A DNA stretch of 64,000 nucleotides from Cognatitamlana onchidii (lineage in GTDB: Bacteria; Bacteroidota; Bacteroidia; Flavobacteriales; Flavobacteriaceae): assembly GCF_004804355.1 (NCBI RefSeq), contig NZ_SRWZ01000004.1:302665-366664 (forward strand). Reading direction: 5' to 3'. The position numbers and the translations under genes were made by a program. Below the pieces are notes generated by a model that was given only the letters and a program-made list of their open reading frames with translations, was not told the DNA's origin and did not search any database. Positions within the stretch are counted from its first letter, which is position 1, and each line of letters starts with the position of its first letter. Shown one piece after another: positions 35,868 through 44,799 of the stretch.

Positions 35868-36998
35868 TTAGTTTTCTTTTAAAGTAAGCGTTGAAGCTTC
35901 AAACAATTCATTAATAGTTAGGTGTTTACTACTTAATCCTTGTTCATAAGAATATCTAAATAATGTTTCTAAAGCTTTTCTATTAGCTTCAATACCATAG
36001 GGCCAGAAATTATCACCCATTAGTTTTCTGGTTTCTTCAAATTCTTGAGCAAACCAAGGTAATGATGAATAGGCCCACCCTACTTTTTTTAATTTTATAT
36101 AATGCTGCGTTTTTGCTTTGGAATAGGCTTCAAAAACGGCTTTAGGTAACCATGGGTGTTTTTTAATCAATGCTGTTTTAATAGCTACGGCATGCATAAT
36201 AGGAAAGATGCCTGTTTTTTTAAAATAGGCTCTTTCGGTAGCACGCGCATCGGCAAACAGTCTTTTTACCTTTGGGTTGCCTTTTACAAATGCATTAGGT
36301 TCTGCGGCATGAAATAAGGCATCAACTTCGCCAGATAAGAGTAATTCAGATTCATCTTTTCCGGCAGTACCATATCTGGCGGTTATACCTTCAGGAACCA
36401 CTTGCTCTTCTTTTGAAATTTTCCCTGCAGTATCTGCTGAGGAATCTTTATTCGACAGCACCCAATCAATATCATTGGGACTAACGCCGTATTCGTCTTG
36501 TAGCATGCCTCTGATCCAAGTTAATGATGTTGAAGAATAACCAGGTGTTCCTATTTTTCTACCTTTTAAATCCTCAGGGTTATTTATTCCTCTATCGCTA
36601 TGTATAAATATACTTTTATGTCTAAATACTCTAATAGGAAAAACTGGAATAAGCGTATAATCTCTAAAATTGTCATTAGCATAAGCTAGCATATAGGGGT
36701 TTAGACCAATTTCTGTTACATCGTAAGTTCCTGTTCCACTAAATGCTGCAGTATTAGCATCACCAATACCAATTTTATGAAACTCAACCTCACAGCCTTC
36801 AATTTTTATTTTTCCATTAACAATTCCCTCTAAACGATCTAGGTCGTAACCTGCGACTTTTAGTTTTATAAGCTCCTTATAGGATTCCGTAGTTGTTTTT
36901 TCTTCTTTGATTTCTTTGCTTTTATCGCACCCAGTAAATAATTGAAGTGTTAGGAAAGCAATGGTGATTAAAAATATGTTTTTTGTTTTCATAATCAA
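35868..36998 (-). CDS. Lipoprotein of the 4,5-dihydroxyphthalate decarboxylase-like / periplasmic-binding fold
   Basis: 376 aa (Met3 at 36992 is equally possible). The signal ends LFTGC (Cys at about 24), so it is a lipoprotein. From residue 45 on it follows the family closely: LKVAGYDLDRLEGIVNGKI, GTYDVTEIGLNPYMLA, RVFRHKSIFIHSDRGINNPEDLKGRKIGT in parts, WIRGMLQDEYGV, LLSGEVDALF, YFKKTGIFPIMHAVAI. Members such as phthalate decarboxylase (Pht5) are cytoplasmic, built on a type-2 binding-protein fold; a lipidated copy suggests binding or decarboxylation of an aromatic acid in the periplasm. No ABC permease or ATPase gene is near. It is the first gene after the sulfatase (77 bp, with a terminator-like hairpin in between). 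Confidence 0.8.
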   Translation of the reverse strand: MIMKTKNIFLITIAFLTLQLFTGCDKSKEIKEEKTTTESYKELIKLKVAGYDLDRLEGIVNGKIKIEGCEVEFHKIGIGDANTAAFSGTGTYDVTEIGLNPYMLAYANDNFRDYTLIPVFPIRVFRHKSIFIHSDRGINNPEDLKGRKIGTPGYSSTSLTWIRGMLQDEYGVSPNDIDWVLSNKDSSADTAGKISKEEQVVPEGITARYGTAGKDESELLLSGEVDALFHAAEPNAFVKGNPKVKRLFADARATERAYFKKTGIFPIMHAVAIKTALIKKHPWLPKAVFEAYSKAKTQHYIKLKKVGWAYSSLPWFAQEFEETRKLMGDNFWPYGIEANRKALETLFRYSYEQGLSSKHLTINELFEASTLTLKEN

Positions 36999-37012
36999 GA
37001 AAATAATTTTAT

Positions 37013-37052
37013 AAAAACAGCTATTACAGGAGTGTCTGCAATAGCTGTTTTT
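37013..37052. terminator. Terminator-like hairpin between the sulfatase and the next genes
   Basis: AAAAACAGCTATT (37013-37025) and AATAGCTGTTTTT (37040-37052) form a 13-bp stem with a 14-nt loop and T-runs on both strands. In the minus direction it follows the sulfatase stop and should reduce, not abolish, transcription into the downstream lipoprotein gene. Confidence 0.75.
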
Positions 37053-37075
37053 TTGTGTTTTAAAAACGAATCTAT

Positions 37076-38701
37076 TTATTTTCCTGTATTCATTGTTTTG
37101 CGCACAGTTTCTTGATAAACCTTACTTTCCGGTCTTAAATTTTCAATGCCTTCAAATGGAACACCAAAGCGTCTATAAAATGGGTATTTTTCATTCATGG
37201 CATCGTGACGTTTTTTCATCATATCGAAAGGTCCCCAAGCCCATAAAAATTGAGCCATCATACCTCTCATTTCACGAGGGTCTGCATATAAATCATAGAA
37301 ATCGTTTTTTACCAATCCTGGACGACCACCAATCCATACTCTTTTATATTGTTGCTTTATAGTAGCCGCGTGATATGTTCCAGTATAAACATGGTAATAA
37401 TCTCTTCTACTTTGACCATCACCATATAAGAAAACAGCAGTCTGATCAATACCATCAATAATACGATCGGTAGGAATCTTATCCATTCCACCACCTAATC
37501 TTGCAAATGTGGTAAATAAATCGTGCACCGTAATCATATCACCAACATAAGTACCTGGCTCAATTACACCATCCCATTGGGCAAAAGCAGCCACACGAAT
37601 TCCTCCTTCACGATAATCTCCTTTACCACCATTAAATACATTTTGATACATTGCATTCGGTACTTCAGCCATAGGACCATTATCTGCCATGGCAATAACT
37701 AAAGTGTTTTCTGCTATTCCTTGTGCTTTTAATTCGTCAAGTATTTGTCCAACGTATTCATCAAGGAGTTCTATGTTTTGAGCAAATAAGGTACTGTTAC
37801 TTGTTGTAATTTCTTGACCTCTCTTATTAAGATCATAGAGGTTTGGCCAATACGCTAGATAAAAAGGTTTGTCATCATTAGCCTTACGTCTAATAAAATC
37901 CAGTGTTTTAGCCTGATGTTGTCTGTTAACTTCACGATAGTTATCTAATGTTGGAGGTAATGTTTCACGTGCTTTCTCTCCTTTTTTTCCTTCGATATCC
38001 ATAATATATCCATGAGGACGCCATGTCTGATCAACTAAATATTTCTTTTCTTGACGTTCTTTTGTATATCCAATTGTCATACTTGCAGCTTCACCATCAG
38101 CGTGCCAGAAAATAGGTGGAAACTGATTGTATAATGAGAATTGAGCTTCATCAAACCCTTGGTTGTGCATATAACTTTCTTCAATATCACCTTGATGTGC
38201 TTTTGCATAAAAAGCAGTACTATACCCTACTTCCGATAAAATTTCTGCTATGGTTACTTCTTCAGCAGGTAAACCAGATCCTTCAGGAGGGAAAGCTACC
38301 GTGTGCATTCCACTTCTAACAGCTAGTCTTCCTGTTAATGCAGCCGCACGCGTTGGTGTACAAGATGGTTCGGTATACATACGTGTAAATACGATGCCAT
38401 CTTTACCCATTTTATTCAAGCGTGGAGTATCGAACCCTCTAATCTTATTGAAGGCCTCAATACCAACTTCTCCAAAACTGTTATCATCCCACATAATATG
38501 GACAATGTTCGGTTTTTTACCAAATTTCTTTTCTAAGGCCTTTAACTTCTTGTCAATGTCTTTGTCTTGTTCTGCCCATTGCACGCCGTATTGTTCTAAA
38601 AGGATGTCTTGTTCAGCATCATGAATAATGTTTTGTGCATTGGAAAATAAAAATATACACAGCATAAAACACAAGGACAATGTAATGTTTAATTTTTTCA
38701 T
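37076..38701 (-). CDS. Secreted type I sulfatase (arylsulfatase-like, Cys type)
   Basis: 541 aa. Signal peptide (1-22, ending SNAQ), then a helical stretch and the sulfatase fold. The full sulfatase signature SCTPTRAAALTGR has Cys at 114 (to be converted to formylglycine), with Arg at 118 and 125; KPNIVHIMWDDN provides the first metal ligands (Asp72-Asp73). Later MADNGPMAEV and HDLFTTFARLGG fit the calcium site and the C-terminal lid. Hydrolyses a sulfate ester; closest in feel to arylsulfatases rather than choline sulfatase or glycan exo-sulfatases, but the substrate is open. A maturase (anSME or FGE) is needed; none is adjacent. Divergent AraC-type regulator upstream. Confidence 0.93.
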   Translation of the reverse strand: MKKLNITLSLCFMLCIFLFSNAQNIIHDAEQDILLEQYGVQWAEQDKDIDKKLKALEKKFGKKPNIVHIMWDDNSFGEVGIEAFNKIRGFDTPRLNKMGKDGIVFTRMYTEPSCTPTRAAALTGRLAVRSGMHTVAFPPEGSGLPAEEVTIAEILSEVGYSTAFYAKAHQGDIEESYMHNQGFDEAQFSLYNQFPPIFWHADGEAASMTIGYTKERQEKKYLVDQTWRPHGYIMDIEGKKGEKARETLPPTLDNYREVNRQHQAKTLDFIRRKANDDKPFYLAYWPNLYDLNKRGQEITTSNSTLFAQNIELLDEYVGQILDELKAQGIAENTLVIAMADNGPMAEVPNAMYQNVFNGGKGDYREGGIRVAAFAQWDGVIEPGTYVGDMITVHDLFTTFARLGGGMDKIPTDRIIDGIDQTAVFLYGDGQSRRDYYHVYTGTYHAATIKQQYKRVWIGGRPGLVKNDFYDLYADPREMRGMMAQFLWAWGPFDMMKKRHDAMNEKYPFYRRFGVPFEGIENLRPESKVYQETVRKTMNTGK

Positions 38702-38755
38702 AATTTTTTTTGAAATTAAATTAGGTGTTTTTGATTAATTAATTAATGATTCTAA

Positions 38756-38791
38756 CAAATTTAGAATGAAATATTTTCTATTTATATCAAA
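38756..38791 (-). promoter_or_regulatory. Candidate promoter of the sulfatase gene
   Basis: On the minus strand, TAAATTTG (38763-38756) matches TAnnTTTG and TTTG (38791-38788) is 24 bp upstream of it. The box lies 54 bp before the sulfatase start, in the 108-bp gap shared with the divergent regulator gene. Confidence 0.4.
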
Positions 38792-38809
38792 AAACCGCAA
38801 CTTTGGAAA

Positions 38810-39754
38810 ATGATTCAAGAACCTAAACCTACTGTTTTTTCTTTGTCAGGTATTACATTATTCCATTTTGTTAATATAGTAAGGCAATGGGATTTACAAT
38901 TTTTGCAATTAGAGCCAGGCGTTTTTAGTGTAGATTTGAAACAGTTTATTTCAAAAGATTTTCAGTTAGGTTATGGAAAGTTTAATAGAAAAGTAAAACA
39001 AGAAGGGTTTTCTCCAAAGGGAATATGGTCTTTTGCATTTGTGAATGCCGTTAAACTATATTGGAGAAACTATAAGGTTTATCCTAGTTCGGTAATAATT
39101 TATGCGCCAGGGTCAGAAATAAATGCAGTAAGCGATGCTGGCTTTGAGGTGATGACCATCTCAATTCCGGATGCCTATTTGTTTGAAATTGCAAAACGTG
39201 AAAGCCAATTGGATAGCTATAATGTTTTAAAAACTATTAGTTTAATAAGTGGTGAACACCCGTTATGGCAAGAACTAAGAGCGTCTATTTTATCAGAAAT
39301 TAATCGTCGTTTAATAGAACAGGATTTAAAGTCTAAGGATGATTATCTGGAAGTTTTTACATTAAAGCTTTTGGAACTAATAACCCATTATAGAATTAGT
39401 AATGATATCGTGAGTAGTTTTAAACGCTTAACATTATTAAAAAAAGCCGAGGCATATATTTTTGAGAATATTACCGAACCCATCACAGTAAATAGATTGG
39501 CTTCATATTTGAATGTTAGCGAGAGAACGCTACTTTATGCCTTTAGGGAACGATTTGAAATGGGACCCAAGGAGTATATGAAATTTTTGAAACTGAATCA
39601 TTTGCATGTTCGGTTGCATGAACAAAAAAGTAAGGCTTCCATTGCTAGTATTTCAAGAGATAGCGGGTTTTGGCATATGGGGCAATTATATAAAGACTAC
39701 AAAACATTTTTTGGAGAATTGCCCTCAGAGACGCTTAAGAAAAATATACTTTAA
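38810..39754 (+). CDS. AraC-family transcriptional regulator, divergent from the sulfatase
   Basis: 314 aa. The N-terminal about 190 residues form a ligand-binding beta domain (WDLQFLQLEPGVFSVDLKQ, VYPSSVIIYAPGSEINAV), as in EutR/FeaR-like AraC proteins. The C-terminal two-helix-turn-helix region is at about 212-312: LASYLNVSERTLLYAFRERF and, in the second half, ASISRDSGFWHMGQLYKDYKTFFGELP. It is transcribed away from the sulfatase with 108 bp between starts, the usual position for a dedicated activator. The inducer would be the sulfated compound or its product (inference). Confidence 0.88.
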   Translation: MIQEPKPTVFSLSGITLFHFVNIVRQWDLQFLQLEPGVFSVDLKQFISKDFQLGYGKFNRKVKQEGFSPKGIWSFAFVNAVKLYWRNYKVYPSSVIIYAPGSEINAVSDAGFEVMTISIPDAYLFEIAKRESQLDSYNVLKTISLISGEHPLWQELRASILSEINRRLIEQDLKSKDDYLEVFTLKLLELITHYRISNDIVSSFKRLTLLKKAEAYIFENITEPITVNRLASYLNVSERTLLYAFRERFEMGPKEYMKFLKLNHLHVRLHEQKSKASIASISRDSGFWHMGQLYKDYKTFFGELPSETLKKNIL

Positions 39755-39783
39755 TTTTAGTTGTTTTGCAACACTGTCTTGAC

Positions 39784-40578
39784 TTAAAAAGTTTTAATGA
39801 TTCTTAAAACAGCGGAAGCATCCACCTGATTTTCATAGAATTTAGGACCAAGCCCAAATTGAAATGCTAAACCACTCTCAAATTCATAATGGGCTTGCGG
39901 TAAAACGAGTAATTCCATGTCATTATTATCAATGCTTTGAAAGGTAGGGTCTGAATTATTTATTTCCAATCCAACAACGGTATGTTTGTTAAGATCGGTA
40001 AAGACAGAAGCATTTAATATAATGGTGTGCTTTTTCTTTGCAGCGTCAGCACCAGATTCTAACATGACACCAAACAAACCAATACAACTCCAAATGTTGT
40101 TAAACCTGTAGGCTGGCACATAAAGAAAGTTAAGTTCAAGGATATCCTCATGGATGTAGGCTTCACCCATCACTTGAATACCATGAATAAATTTGTGGTT
40201 TTTAGAGCTTCCAATAGTCCACTGGATAGCCATTTTGTAAGCTTCTAATTCAAAGTTTTTAAACGGGAATTCCAATTCAACGGCAAAATTATTAAAGAGC
40301 GCATATTCTATTTCTGGTGCCCATTCTACGCCTCGGCTCTTTGCCTTGTTTAAAGGGAAATCTGCTAAAGCGTTTATCTCTAATTCTCCTTGTTTGGCCC
40401 CTAAGCCTCTTACCAAATCGAACATAAGGGGTTCAGGGATGCTAACAGTTTCTTTAATAGGTTCGTTTTGACTAAAAAGGATATGGCAGTTTAGCAAAAA
40501 TATGGTAGTAAGCACTGATAATCTGATCCAACCACAAGGATATATGAAGTTTAGTCTTTTTTTATTTTTTGAAACCAT
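39784..40578 (-). CDS. Probable outer-membrane barrel protein (uncharacterised)
   Basis: 264 aa. Starts with a positively charged lead (MVSKNKKRLNF) then a hydrophobic signal (about 18-36, ending ILFSQ). The mature part has PEPLMFDLVRGLGAKQGELEINALADFP at its start and alternating strands (YALFNNFAVELEFPF, MAIQWTIGSSKNHKFIHGI, FQFGLGPKFYENQ) with a terminal Phe. This looks like an oxidase-independent surface barrel related to DUF-type 'transporter' proteins. It is convergent with the AraC gene (29 bp apart) and belongs with the next two barrel genes on the minus strand. Confidence 0.65.
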   Translation of the reverse strand: MVSKNKKRLNFIYPCGWIRLSVLTTIFLLNCHILFSQNEPIKETVSIPEPLMFDLVRGLGAKQGELEINALADFPLNKAKSRGVEWAPEIEYALFNNFAVELEFPFKNFELEAYKMAIQWTIGSSKNHKFIHGIQVMGEAYIHEDILELNFLYVPAYRFNNIWSCIGLFGVMLESGADAAKKKHTIILNASVFTDLNKHTVVGLEINNSDPTFQSIDNNDMELLVLPQAHYEFESGLAFQFGLGPKFYENQVDASAVLRIIKTF

Positions 40579-40656
40579 ATATGCGTTTTTATTTGAGCGG
40601 ATGGGCTATTTTAAACTCTAAAAATGCCATTAATAATAAGTTTAAATCTTGAATCG

Positions 40657-41709
40657 TTATTTATTAAATTTCCAGCCTATCCCGCTAGTAAAATTATAAT
40701 CTATTTCATTACCCTGAACAGCAGGTTGGTTATCATAGTTAATAGTAAGCCCTATTTTTACATAAAAGTCATTAATAATCTTGTACTTACTGGTTACATT
40801 AAAATCTGTTCTAAAACGGCCTCTTTCAGATAAACTAGGATACATATTTAAGTTACTGAGTAAATCAAAATCCTTCATATCAAAAATATTGAAGTTGGTA
40901 AATATAAAGGCTTCTGTAGAGGTCTTATCTAGCGAGGTATCAACATAGTTCTCAATATTATAAGTAAGCCCTAAACTGACGCCCAGATATAATTGATTGG
41001 TACTTACTAAAAACCGACCGGCCCCTAAACTGGGGCTAACCCTAGCATCAAGTGCTTGCTCGGTGTTACTTAAAAAAGAAACGGTACCCATAAGATACCA
41101 GTACCTCATAAACAATCTAAAAAACTCTAATTTCGCATCGGTTCTGCTTAGGTCTTCTGTGTTATCTTGTTTCGAATTTAAGGCATCGAGTGTACCATTT
41201 ATAACCGAATTCTTGTCTATGTAACTTAATTCGGTGCCTAGGGTTAGTTGATTAAAGTTATTCGCTTTGGTTAGGTTAAACCCTAAATCGAATGATCCCT
41301 TAAAACGATTCCAGAATTTATCATAGATTTCGTCTAGCGAAATGATTTCATTAATTCGGTATCGTTCTATTTGGCCGTCAGTAAAAGTCATTGTAAAAAA
41401 ACCTTCTTCTTCAGAATTTACATGACCGTATCTGCGTCTATTTTGAGTTAATATAACGAGACATTTTCGTTCTATGTGTAGCCTTTTTACGCGCCCAAAT
41501 TTCACTTGAAAATCGGAATCACTAAAACTAGTTTTTATAATTAGGACGCCTTTCGCTAAACTTTTTATTTCCCCTTTTATAACGGTTTGATCTCTTAACT
41601 GAATGCTGTCATTTTGTGAAAATCCCATCCAGGGAATAAATAGGAGCAGTAACCAAGTTAATCTGGCTTGTTTAAAAAATAAGGATACTATGAAATGAAA
41701 TATACCCAA
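40657..41709 (-). CDS. DUF481 outer-membrane barrel with N-terminal SH3-like domain
   Basis: 350 aa. Signal peptide (about 1-32, ending WMGFSQ). Residues about 35-125 make a small beta domain (LRDQTVIKGEIKSLAKGVLI, then GQIERYRINEI), followed by DUF481-type strands with WNRFKGSFDLGFNLTKANNF and closing TINYDNQPAVQGNEIDYNFTS and the terminal strand GWKFNK. DUF481 proteins are YdiY-like; function not established. 78 bp separate it from the preceding gene on the same strand. Confidence 0.8.
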   Translation of the reverse strand: MGIFHFIVSLFFKQARLTWLLLLFIPWMGFSQNDSIQLRDQTVIKGEIKSLAKGVLIIKTSFSDSDFQVKFGRVKRLHIERKCLVILTQNRRRYGHVNSEEEGFFTMTFTDGQIERYRINEIISLDEIYDKFWNRFKGSFDLGFNLTKANNFNQLTLGTELSYIDKNSVINGTLDALNSKQDNTEDLSRTDAKLEFFRLFMRYWYLMGTVSFLSNTEQALDARVSPSLGAGRFLVSTNQLYLGVSLGLTYNIENYVDTSLDKTSTEAFIFTNFNIFDMKDFDLLSNLNMYPSLSERGRFRTDFNVTSKYKIINDFYVKIGLTINYDNQPAVQGNEIDYNFTSGIGWKFNK

Positions 41710-41754
41710 TTAAATACTTGAACCTTTACTTATAAAAGACGCTTAATTCTTAAA

Positions 41755-41791
41755 ACAAGATGACTTGTTATAGCTTTACAAATCATCTTGT
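41755..41791. terminator. Hairpin between two outer-membrane protein genes
   Basis: ACAAGATGACTTGT (41755-41768) and ACAAATCATCTTGT (41778-41791) pair in 13 of 14 positions. On the minus strand it follows the 41815 gene and is followed by TTTT, so it probably terminates that gene. Confidence 0.45.
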
Positions 41792-41814
41792 ACTTCTAAA
41801 TCTAGTTTAAAGAA

Positions 41815-42468
41815 TTAAATCCTAAACACTAAGCCGCCACTAACACCACCAATTACCATAGTACTTGAAACGCTTACACCGCCACCACCGGTACCAACAT
41901 AAAAACCGCCCCAATTAACAGGGAATAATAAATTACCTTGCAGGTTAATACCAACATGTTCAGAGAACATAATATTTACCCCTCCTTTAAAGGAAAAGGC
42001 AAAATTGGTATCGCTACCGTAAGATGGGATGTTCGGGAAAGCATCTCTATTTTCGTTTTTTGGAGAAACAATAACAACGCCCAACGCACCACCAACAAAT
42101 GGTCTAATATTTCCGTTAGGGAAGTATTTGGAACCTCCAACCATAATCCAGTCTCCAGCCACATCGGTAAGTCGTTCTTCAACTGGGCTGTAAATAATAT
42201 CTCGGAGTCTAATTTCAGAATCCTGCCTGATGTAGGACACTTCAACCATGGTGTCATCAAAGGTTTCAAACCCTACAGAAACACCCCATTGGCCACCATC
42301 TTTTAACTTTAAGTAATTTGCTCCGTAGCTTGCTTTAGCACCAAATTGATAACCATAGGACGGAATGATTTCAACTGTTTGAGCATTACCGCTTGTTGAG
42401 AATATAAAAGCTATCAACATCAAAAATGAAGCAGCATAGGTTTTTGTAAATGTAATTTTTCTAGTCAT
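41815..42468 (-). CDS. Outer-membrane beta-barrel protein (OmpW/OmpA-like size)
   Basis: 217 aa. Signal peptide (1-30, ending SGNAQ). The mature chain has about eight strands: VEIIPSYGYQFGAKASYG, WGVSVGFETFDDTMVEVSYI, MVGGSKYFPNGNIRPFVGGA, FAFSFKGGVNIMFSEHVGIN, with a Gly/Ser-rich loop near 190 and the end GGLVFRI. The 'FVGGALG' and 'EHVGINLQGN' stretches are typical of OmpW or PorT-like small barrels. No ligand can be proposed. It diverges from the multihaem cytochrome gene. Confidence 0.75.
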   Translation of the reverse strand: MTRKITFTKTYAASFLMLIAFIFSTSGNAQTVEIIPSYGYQFGAKASYGANYLKLKDGGQWGVSVGFETFDDTMVEVSYIRQDSEIRLRDIIYSPVEERLTDVAGDWIMVGGSKYFPNGNIRPFVGGALGVVIVSPKNENRDAFPNIPSYGSDTNFAFSFKGGVNIMFSEHVGINLQGNLLFPVNWGGFYVGTGGGGVSVSSTMVIGGVSGGLVFRI

Positions 42469-42602
42469 AATTTTTTTTTCAAATCGTTAATGTTAGTTTG
42501 AATATTAAGATATGTTTCATGCAATTTAGTAATAATTATAATTTCATAGGTTGGAAGGTTGCATTTTTCTCTAAAAAATATATACTTGTGGCTGGATTTC
42601 TT

Positions 42603-42610
42603 TAAGTTTG
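42603..42610 (+). promoter_or_regulatory. -7 box of the multihaem cytochrome gene promoter
   Basis: TAAGTTTG matches TAnnTTTG exactly, 20 bp before the ATG at 42631. No good -33 partner at usual spacing. Confidence 0.45.
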
Positions 42611-42630
42611 TTTCGTATCAATTTATTTAG

Positions 42631-44799
42631 ATGATTAAGTTAAAAAACAGTCTAAAATTACTTGCTATTAGTTTCCTATTAGTGGGTTGTGGTAAAGACA
42701 AATACCAAAATTCTACGACATTATCTTTTCATGCAGGGCCGAGTAAATATGTAGGTTCCAAACAATGTGTGTCTTGTCACGCTGAGGCTTATAATACCTG
42801 GAAGGGATCTCATCATGATTTAGCTATGCAAATAGCCAACGATTCCACAGTTCTTGGAGATTTTAATAATGTAAAAACCGAGATTGATGGTGTTAAATAT
42901 ACGTTCTATAAAACAGGTTCAGAATACCATGTCACTATTACAGAGTTGGATAATACAACCCAGAACTATAAAATTAGTTATGCCTTTGGGGTAACGCCAT
43001 TGCAGCAATATCTTGTTGATTTTGAAGATGGTAAAAAACAAGTACTTAGAGTGACTTGGGATGCTATTAAAAAGCAATGGTACCACCAGTATAAAGGTGA
43101 TAGAATTCAAGCACACGATTGGTTGCATTGGACAAGAGGGGCGCAAAATTGGAATACCATGTGTGCGGAGTGTCATTCCACCAATTTAATAAAGAATTAT
43201 GATACGGATTCCGATACTTTTAAGACGGTTTATGATGAAATTAATGTGGCTTGCGAGAGTTGTCATGGACCTGCAAATAATCATATAAATTGGGCGAATG
43301 CTGCTCCTCAAGATTCACATACTTATATCCTTTCTGGTAAAGGTCAAGAACAACAAATGAACCTTTGTGCCCCTTGTCATGCTAGGCGTGTTAAACTTAC
43401 TCCAAACCTAAAACCAGGAGAAACTTTTGAGAACCAATATATGCTTCAAAATATTACCTCTAATTTTTATCACGGAGATGGTCAGATTAATGATGAGGAT
43501 TATGTTTTTGCATCGTTTAAACAAAGTAAAATGTTTAGCGAAGGGGTTACCTGTACAGATTGTCATAACGCACACTCCTTAAAACCTAAATTTGAAGGTA
43601 ATCAATTATGTACCCAATGCCATGTGGCAAGTACTTATGACTCTAAACAACATCATTTTCATGAAGCTAATACGGCTTCTAGTTTATGTGTTAATTGCCA
43701 CATGACTGGTAAAACCTATATGGGTAACGACTTTAGAAGAGATCATAGCTTTAGAATTCCTAGACCAGATCAATCAGAGGTCTATGGAACCCCAAATGCT
43801 TGTACTGGTTGTCATCAAGATAAAACAGATGCTTGGGCAGCAAAGACAGTTGTAAAGTGGTACGGCCCCGAACGTGCAGATCATTTTTCTGACGCGTTAT
43901 TGGTTAGCAACAAATCGAATATCAGCCTTGATGAACGTAAAATGTTGGATTATTTTATTAATGATTTAACATATCCTACCATTGCGAGAGCTACAGTTAT
44001 TGAAAACTTACCATACTATACCCAAGAAAGTTTTAAGAGTTTAAATATTGCTTTAAATGATGCGTCTCCTTCAGTAAGATACAATGCGCTTTTAAAGTTT
44101 AGGGGGTTACCACCTGAGATAAGACGGGCAACAGCAGTTAAGCATATGAGTGATTCAATAAGGTTGGTAAGAATTGGTGCTGCACAGATAGTGATGGATA
44201 TGGATCTTAATCAGTTTGATCCTAAAGATGTACCAGGCATAGAAGCTGCTAAAGGTGAGCTTGAAAACATGTTATTTAGTAATACCGACTTTTCCACAGG
44301 CAGAATGCAACTGGGAGATTATTTTATGCAAACCAATGATATTAATAATGCTATAAAACATTATGAAGTGGCTTTGGAAATGGATAGTTTATTGATTCCT
44401 GTATATTCTAATTTGGCCACGGCCTATGCTTTAAATAAAGAACATGGAAAGGCTGAAGAGACTTTAGATAATTGGATTAAATTTGAGCCAGAACAAGGAA
44501 GACCTCACTATTTAAAGGCGCTTTTATATTTTGAAATGCAAAAAAATGATGCAGCTGTGGCACAGTTAGAATTAGCGATTAGAAAAAATCCTAAGGATAC
44601 ACGTTCCATGTATAATTTAGCAACGTATTATTATCAAGAAAATAGAGATGCTAAAAAAGCAGAATTCTATATTAATAAGGCGTTAAGACTAGAGCCTGAG
44701 AATAAAGATTTTAAATATCTTTTGGCTTTAATTTACAAGAATTTGGGTCAGGTTAAAAGAGGGCAGGCTATTTTGGATGAACTTCGATCTACGACTTAG
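42631..44799 (+). CDS. Eight-haem cytochrome c lipoprotein with HEAT-like and TPR repeats
   Basis: 722 aa. Lipobox LLVGC (Cys20). Eight CxxCH haem motifs begin at about residues 46, 178, 208, 246, 308, 327, 353 and 391 (CVSCH, CAECH, CESCH, CAPCH, CTDCH, CTQCH, CVNCH, CTGCH). After the haem part comes a HEAT-like region (about 415-530) and two or three TPRs at about 545-720 (AIKHYEVALEMDSLLIPVYS, AAVAQLELAIRKNPKDTRS). The haem block resembles the cytochrome c554 / octahaem nitrite-hydroxylamine group, with PF13435-like spacing, but the substrate is unknown. Its 3' end overlaps the convergent BatD-like gene by 11 bp. Confidence 0.88.
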   Translation: MIKLKNSLKLLAISFLLVGCGKDKYQNSTTLSFHAGPSKYVGSKQCVSCHAEAYNTWKGSHHDLAMQIANDSTVLGDFNNVKTEIDGVKYTFYKTGSEYHVTITELDNTTQNYKISYAFGVTPLQQYLVDFEDGKKQVLRVTWDAIKKQWYHQYKGDRIQAHDWLHWTRGAQNWNTMCAECHSTNLIKNYDTDSDTFKTVYDEINVACESCHGPANNHINWANAAPQDSHTYILSGKGQEQQMNLCAPCHARRVKLTPNLKPGETFENQYMLQNITSNFYHGDGQINDEDYVFASFKQSKMFSEGVTCTDCHNAHSLKPKFEGNQLCTQCHVASTYDSKQHHFHEANTASSLCVNCHMTGKTYMGNDFRRDHSFRIPRPDQSEVYGTPNACTGCHQDKTDAWAAKTVVKWYGPERADHFSDALLVSNKSNISLDERKMLDYFINDLTYPTIARATVIENLPYYTQESFKSLNIALNDASPSVRYNALLKFRGLPPEIRRATAVKHMSDSIRLVRIGAAQIVMDMDLNQFDPKDVPGIEAAKGELENMLFSNTDFSTGRMQLGDYFMQTNDINNAIKHYEVALEMDSLLIPVYSNLATAYALNKEHGKAEETLDNWIKFEPEQGRPHYLKALLYFEMQKNDAAVAQLELAIRKNPKDTRSMYNLATYYYQENRDAKKAEFYINKALRLEPENKDFKYLLALIYKNLGQVKRGQAILDELRSTT

